From the NCBI GenBank assembly GCA_003641405.1, contig QNAF01000118.1:1-7981 (forward strand): DNA of 7,981 nt, given 5' to 3'. Made by a program: the position numbers and the translations under genes. This DNA is from Candidatus Zixiibacteriota bacterium. Lineage in GTDB: Bacteria; Zixibacteria; MSB-5A5; GN15; FEB-12. Below are positions 4,644-7,981 of this stretch, piece after piece; within the stretch, counting starts at the first letter, position 1; each line of letters begins with the position of its first letter. Under the pieces are notes generated by a model. The model did no database searches. It saw only the letters and a list, made by a program, of their open reading frames with translations, and was not told the DNA's origin.

Positions 4644-7145
4644 GTGAAAGCAATTGTTATGGCCGGTGGTTTTGGCACCCGCCTTCGTCCCCTTACAATT
4701 AACGTCCCCAAGCCCATGGTTCCGATAGGCAACCTTCCAATGATGGAACATGTGGTTGCATTGTTAGCCAGGAGTGGGCTGACTGACATAACGTCTTTGT
4801 TGTATTTCCAACCCGAGCACATCAAGAGCCATTTCAAGGATGGTGGGACATTCGGTTTCAAGATGGACTATCGGTTGCCGAATGCAGATCTCGGTACGGC
4901 CGGTGCGGTCAGGTTCGGAGTGGGAGACACAAGCGATCCCGTTATTGCGATTTCGGGCGATCTCATAACTGATTTTGATCTCGCTGAAGCCATAGAGTGG
5001 CACAAATCAAAGCAGGCTCACGCAACTATACTCCTGACCCGCGTTGAGAATCCGTTGGCTTACGGTATCGTTATTACCGATGACGATGGCCGCATTGTCC
5101 GTTTTCTCGAAAAACCAACATGGGGCGAAGCCTTCTCAGACACTATTAATACCGGTATCTACATTCTTGAACCTGAGGCGATGGAGCTAATACCAAAGGG
5201 GAGTGACTTCGATTTCTCACAGAATCTCTTCCCTCTCATGCTCTCCAGGGGAATGCGACTGTGCGGCAAGATCATGAAAGGCTATTGGAAGGACGTGGGT
5301 AACGTCGCAGAGTATTACCGTGCCCATCAGGACATCTTCTCAGGGAAACTTAATCTCGATCTTAAACTGCCACGGACTGAGACCGGCAACGCCGTGCTTT
5401 ACCAGGGTGCCAATGTCGAGATAGGGGATGATGTGCTTTTCAGCGGAACTGTCATTCTCGGTAACGATACCCGAGTGCTCGCCGGAACCAGGCTTCACAA
5501 TTGTGTCATCGGGAACCGCAGTCGGGTCGGCCAGGAGTGCAGCCTGAAGGATACGGTGATCTGGGAGGATACTTCCATTGGCGACGGTTGCCGCTTTTCC
5601 AGTGCCACGGTATGTAACAACTCTCGGATGGGCGACAAAGTCCAGTTACTGGATCATGTAATTGTCTCTGACGACTGCACCGTTGGCAACGGCGCCACGA
5701 TTAAGGCCAACTGTAAGATATGGCCGAGCAAAATTGTGGATGATGGCGCGATTGTATCATCGTCGCTGGTGTGGGGTGAGAAATGGAACTCCGGGCTTGT
5801 CACTGATTCCAAGGTTTCCGGACTGGCCTTAACGGAGATTACGCCCGAGATGGCCGTGCGTCTTGGGGCCGCTTTCGGAGCCTCGCTGGGGCAGGGGACT
5901 TCGGTTGTTACAAGTCGAGATGCCTCGGATATTTCGCGTTTGCTTCGTCGTTCGCTCATGTCTGGTTTGCTGGCATCCGGAGTGCATGTGTCCGATCTGG
6001 AGCAAGTACCGGCTCCGGTAGTGCGTTATGCGTTGAGCAAGGGTAAGTACGCTGCCGGTATATACGTTCGACACGACCCCAACGACTATCGTCAGCTCGA
6101 TTTCATCTTCTTTCACGGATCCGGTCTGGACATGCCGCCAGCCAAGCTCAAGAAACTCGAACGGAACTATTTCGGCGAGGATTTCGAACGTGCTTCGCTT
6201 GACAATATTGGCCATCTCGACCACCCGCAGCGTGTGCTTGAAGACTATCAGGCCGAATTTACGTCGGCAATTGATGTTGAGCTTGTCCGCGAGGCCGGTT
6301 TCAAGATCGTGGTCGATTATGCCAGCGGCTCTTCTTCGCAGGTCTTCCCCAACTTGTTCTCCACTCTGGGCGTATCCGCGACGGAGTTGAATGCCAACCC
6401 GAATCCCAGCCGATGTTCAACTTCACAGGGAGAAAGCTCTCGCGCTATTGTGCAGTTGTCGGCTATTGTCCGTTCGCTGAATGCCGATGTTGGTTTTCGG
6501 ATAAACGCGGCTGCCGAGAAGCTCTCGGTAGTTGACGACATGGGTCAACCACTGGATAACCAGACCCTGTTGTTGCTTGTGACGGAGCTTTTTCTGCAGG
6601 CATATAAACCCGAGAGGTTTGCAGTGCCGGTTGCTGCCTCCATGGGAATAGAGGAAATAGCGGGCAGACTTGGTGTTGAGGTCATCCGGGTGTCAAACGA
6701 TCACAGGGCCATGATGGAAGTCCGCCATGCCAGTGAAGTCTCTTATGTCGGTGGCACACGTGGTGGATTCATATTCCCCGGTTTCCAAACCGGTGCCGAT
6801 GGGCTTTTCGCCATGGTCAAGATACTTCAGATGCTTGCTGGAACAAATGAGCGCCTGAGTGAACTTCGAAAAAGATACGACCAATACTCTCGCGAGACCG
6901 TATCCGTGCCCTGTCCCTGGTCTAAAAAAGGCCTTGTCATGCGACGTTTGATCACGGAGTCTGCCGCCAAACAGCGACAACTGGTTGACGGCATACGGAT
7001 ATTCGAGGATGGTGCCTGGGTTCTGATAACTCCGGACAGGGTTCGTGCTTCTTTCAATATTCTGGCTGAGTCGACCTCTAAAGACAACACATCGCAATTG
7101 ATCAATCGCTACCGAACTCTGGTCGAGAACTGCAAAGTAGAATAA
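4644..7145 (+). CDS. Mannose-1-phosphate guanylyltransferase-like protein fused to a degenerate phosphomannomutase domain
   Basis: This 833-residue protein has three parts. Residues 1-235 are a nucleotidyltransferase (AGGFGTRLRPLT at 7-18, K23, SGDLITDFD with D106 and D110, FLEKP at 154-158, INTGIYI at 168-174) that should join a sugar 1-phosphate to an NTP. Residues about 250-375 are a left-handed beta-helix of hexapeptide repeats. Residues about 385-833 are homologous to phosphomannomutase/phosphoglucomutase. In that part the four active-site loops are all altered: the phosphoserine position is R476 (RHDP), the metal loop reads N621-A-A-A-E625, the sugar loop is GTRGG (704-708), and the phosphate loop is TPDRVR (796-801). 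The N-terminal half therefore looks active and the C-terminal half catalytically dead. Proteins of this design are usually annotated as GDP-mannose pyrophosphorylases, but the sugar and nucleotide cannot be read from sequence. The GTG start has GAGG (4631-4634) 9 nt upstream and gives the canonical family N terminus. It is the last gene of the operon. Confidence 0.9.
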   Translation: MKAIVMAGGFGTRLRPLTINVPKPMVPIGNLPMMEHVVALLARSGLTDITSLLYFQPEHIKSHFKDGGTFGFKMDYRLPNADLGTAGAVRFGVGDTSDPVIAISGDLITDFDLAEAIEWHKSKQAHATILLTRVENPLAYGIVITDDDGRIVRFLEKPTWGEAFSDTINTGIYILEPEAMELIPKGSDFDFSQNLFPLMLSRGMRLCGKIMKGYWKDVGNVAEYYRAHQDIFSGKLNLDLKLPRTETGNAVLYQGANVEIGDDVLFSGTVILGNDTRVLAGTRLHNCVIGNRSRVGQECSLKDTVIWEDTSIGDGCRFSSATVCNNSRMGDKVQLLDHVIVSDDCTVGNGATIKANCKIWPSKIVDDGAIVSSSLVWGEKWNSGLVTDSKVSGLALTEITPEMAVRLGAAFGASLGQGTSVVTSRDASDISRLLRRSLMSGLLASGVHVSDLEQVPAPVVRYALSKGKYAAGIYVRHDPNDYRQLDFIFFHGSGLDMPPAKLKKLERNYFGEDFERASLDNIGHLDHPQRVLEDYQAEFTSAIDVELVREAGFKIVVDYASGSSSQVFPNLFSTLGVSATELNANPNPSRCSTSQGESSRAIVQLSAIVRSLNADVGFRINAAAEKLSVVDDMGQPLDNQTLLLLVTELFLQAYKPERFAVPVAASMGIEEIAGRLGVEVIRVSNDHRAMMEVRHASEVSYVGGTRGGFIFPGFQTGADGLFAMVKILQMLAGTNERLSELRKRYDQYSRETVSVPCPWSKKGLVMRRLITESAAKQRQLVDGIRIFEDGAWVLITPDRVRASFNILAESTSKDNTSQLINRYRTLVENCKVE

Positions 7146-7155
7146 TTCCCCGGCG

Positions 7156-7176
7156 CAACCGGATCCAATCCGGTGC
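7156..7176 (+). other. Hairpin just after the operon
   Basis: ACCGGAT (7158-7164) pairs perfectly with ATCCGGT (7168-7174) around a CCA loop, extended by a GC/GC pair past a bulged A. It lies 12 nt after the last stop codon of the operon. No T tract follows (TCTAAAAG), so it could be a 3'-end stabilising hairpin or part of a rho-dependent end rather than an intrinsic terminator. Confidence 0.5.
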
Positions 7177-7179
7177 TCT

Positions 7180-7213
7180 AAAAGAAACCGCCGACTCTTG
7201 GCAGAGCCGGCGG
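7180..7213 (-). terminator. Strong hairpin with a T tract on the minus strand
   Basis: Positions 7188-7198 pair with 7203-7213 in an 11-bp G+C-rich stem with one A-C mismatch and a TGGC loop. Read on the minus strand, the stem is followed at once by TTTCTTTT (complement of 7180-7187), as in an intrinsic terminator. Read on the plus strand, GTACAGG follows, which is not T-rich. The site may stop antisense transcription entering the operon, or act in both directions together with the preceding hairpin. No minus-strand gene is visible to its right. Confidence 0.5.
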
Positions 7214-7382
7214 GTACAGGTAGAATGATGGGTTGGGAAACTTCTTTATTTTGTTTCTACCCAAGAACTTAAGTGTCGATCTATCATATTCTACGCAGGA
7301 GTCTCTCAGAAGTTTCCGTCAGGCAGAATTTTCTCCGCCAAACTAATATTTAGCCCACCTATCATGCGGATTCTAATGATGT

Positions 7383-7421
7383 CAACCCTCAAGTAGGTTT
7401 AACTCCCTGGTGGGAGGGTTG
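7383..7421 (+). other. Two mutually exclusive stems
   Basis: CAACCCTC (7383-7390) is the exact reverse complement of GAGGGTTG (7414-7421). Inside it, CTCCC (7403-7407) pairs with GGGAG (7412-7416) around a TGGT loop. The two stems share 7414-7416 and cannot both form completely, an arrangement seen in attenuators. No T tract follows either stem, so a classical terminator/antiterminator switch is not shown. Confidence 0.35.
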
Positions 7422-7497
7422 TTCCGGGGCAGGCGCGCAGTCGTTGAGTTGGCTACCATCAGGAACCTGTTGTGCTGCTTTCTTCTTTCACTTAAGA

Positions 7498-7503
7498 TAT
7501 GAT
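7498..7503 (+). promoter_or_regulatory. Possible -10 box for the methyltransferase gene
   Basis: TATGAT matches the -10 consensus at 5 of 6 bases and lies 108 nt before the methyltransferase start. No convincing -35 box sits at the right distance (TTGTGC at 7470-7475 is too far for this box; it is 17 nt from a weaker TAAGAT at 7493-7498). The call rests on the hexamer alone. If it is right, the two hairpins at 7537-7592 would lie in the leader of the mRNA. Confidence 0.25.
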
Positions 7504-7536
7504 GACGGTATGGGATGTGGCCCTGGTAACAGTTTT

Positions 7537-7592
7537 GCAGGGAAGGATTCCCTGCGATCCTGCCATCTGGTTGCCTGCCTCAAGGCCGCAAC
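7537..7592 (+). other. Two hairpins in the probable methyltransferase leader
   Basis: GCAGGGAA (7537-7544) pairs perfectly with TTCCCTGC (7548-7555) around a GGA loop. GTTGC (7570-7574) pairs with GCAAC (7588-7592), with an inner GCC/GGC stem (7577-7579, 7584-7586) and a TCAA loop. The second hairpin ends 8 nt before the GAGGG ribosome site of the methyltransferase. The structures could influence translation, but no known riboswitch consensus is recognisable. Confidence 0.4.
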
Positions 7593-7611
7593 GATGAAAA
7601 GAGGGAACGAC

Positions 7612-7981
7612 ATGAGTGCAAACGAAGCGAACAGTTCTGAGGCATACGCCCGCAGTCTCTACCTCTCCAACCTGCTGAGAGAGCCGGCGATTGCAGCAGC
7701 TACTGACTCACTGCGCCTTCCTGCCGGGAGTCGCGGGCTGGATGTCGGTTGCGGGATTGGTCTGCACACGGCCTTATTGGCGAAAGCGGTGGGTCGAGAA
7801 GGCCACGTAACCGGTGTTGACGTGCAGCCGGATTTCCTTGCCCGCGCGAGAAATATCGCGGAAGAATCCGGCCTGGAAAGTCAAATCGTGTTTCGGGAGG
7901 GCAGCGTACTGGAGTTGCCGTTCGATAACAGCACCTTTGACTGGGTATGGAGCGCTGATACCATTTGGCCCGGACCTTCGA
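7612..7981 (+). CDS. Class I SAM-dependent methyltransferase, 3' end beyond the window
   Basis: The first 123 residues are present, enough for the SAM-binding half of a Rossmann-fold methyltransferase of the UbiE/Methyltransf_11 kind. Motif I is DVGCGIG at 44-50, and D70 in GVDVQPD at the end of the second strand should hold the ribose of SAM. Residues 98-110 (GSVLELPFDNSTF) lead into motif II, FDWVWSAD (109-116). The methyl acceptor cannot be told because the C-terminal part is missing. The ATG at 7612 has GAGGG (7601-7605) 6 nt upstream. An in-frame ATG at 7594 would add six residues but would place that site inside the gene. It lies 466 nt after the operon and is probably a separate transcription unit. 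Its frame is intact as far as it can be read. Confidence 0.9.
   Translation, partial: MSANEANSSEAYARSLYLSNLLREPAIAAATDSLRLPAGSRGLDVGCGIGLHTALLAKAVGREGHVTGVDVQPDFLARARNIAEESGLESQIVFREGSVLELPFDNSTFDWVWSADTIWPGPS

Larger units (their letters stand above)
7146..7611. other. 466-nt gap without a gene, rich in inverted repeats
   Basis: I see no believable coding frame on either strand here. Besides the two hairpins next to the operon, the gap holds TTGGG-AAAC (7233-7241) facing GTTT-CTA-CCCAA (7253-7264), a pair of mutually exclusive stems at 7383-7421, and two hairpins at 7537-7555 and 7570-7592 before the methyltransferase. It probably contains the 3' end of the operon, the promoter of the next gene, and a structured leader. 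I recognise no known riboswitch family, tRNA or other RNA gene. Confidence 0.5.

Noticed and set aside
4352..4861. Minus-strand frame of 169 codons across the phosphatase/nucleotidyltransferase junction
   Set aside because: It is opposite two confident genes, including the conserved nucleotide-binding motif, and has no protein-like signature of its own.
7594..7611. Upstream ATG for the methyltransferase
   Set aside because: The only good ribosome site (GAGGG, 7601-7605) lies downstream of this ATG and at the right distance from the ATG at 7612.
7146..7611. Known riboswitch, tRNA or CRISPR array in the gap
   Set aside because: None of the consensus elements I know (for example of SAM, SAH, cobalamin, TPP, c-di-GMP or glycine riboswitches) is recognisable, and there is no regular direct repeat or cloverleaf.

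Overview
The window looks like a chromosomal piece of a free-living bacterium, probably from a little-cultured lineage. G+C is roughly half by eye, and genes are closely spaced, all on the + strand, with ordinary Shine-Dalgarno sites in most cases. The mix of genes is an actinobacterial/archaeal-type inositol-phosphate synthase, a membrane-exported S41 protease, and a long nucleotidyltransferase fused to a phosphomannomutase-like domain. This would fit an FCB-type lineage such as Zixibacteria, but that placement is an impression from gene content and repeat style, not something the window proves.

Layout. Positions 1-270 hold a patch of palindromic intergenic repeats and no believable gene. 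Positions 271-443 are the regulatory region of the first gene, with a sigma70-like promoter and several inverted repeats around it. Positions 444-1640 encode myo-inositol-1-phosphate synthase carrying an unusual lysine/alanine/proline-rich tail. A textbook intrinsic terminator (1673-1705) ends that unit, and a promoter-like sequence for the next genes lies inside it. Positions 1723-7145 form a probable four-gene operon (gaps of 2, 12 and 27 nt): thymidylate kinase, an S41 C-terminal processing protease, a MtnX-like HAD phosphatase, and an 833-residue sugar-phosphate nucleotidyltransferase fused to a phosphomannomutase-like domain. Positions 7146-7611 are a 466-nt gap without a convincing gene but with at least five inverted repeats. 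At 7612 a class I SAM-dependent methyltransferase begins and runs off the end of the window.

How the genes fit together. Inositol-phosphate synthase turns glucose 6-phosphate into inositol phosphate, and the nucleotidyltransferase activates a sugar phosphate (GDP-mannose is the usual product of this fusion family). Both draw on the hexose-phosphate pool and could feed cell-envelope lipids or glycans, but no downstream transferase is present to confirm that. Thymidylate kinase is housekeeping, and the S41 protease acts outside the cytoplasmic membrane.

No wholly new defence or mobile system is visible. The strongest unusual points are the loss of all four active-site loops in the phosphomannomutase-like half of the fusion, the histone-H1-like tail on the inositol synthase, the promoter nested in a terminator, and the structured gap before the methyltransferase.
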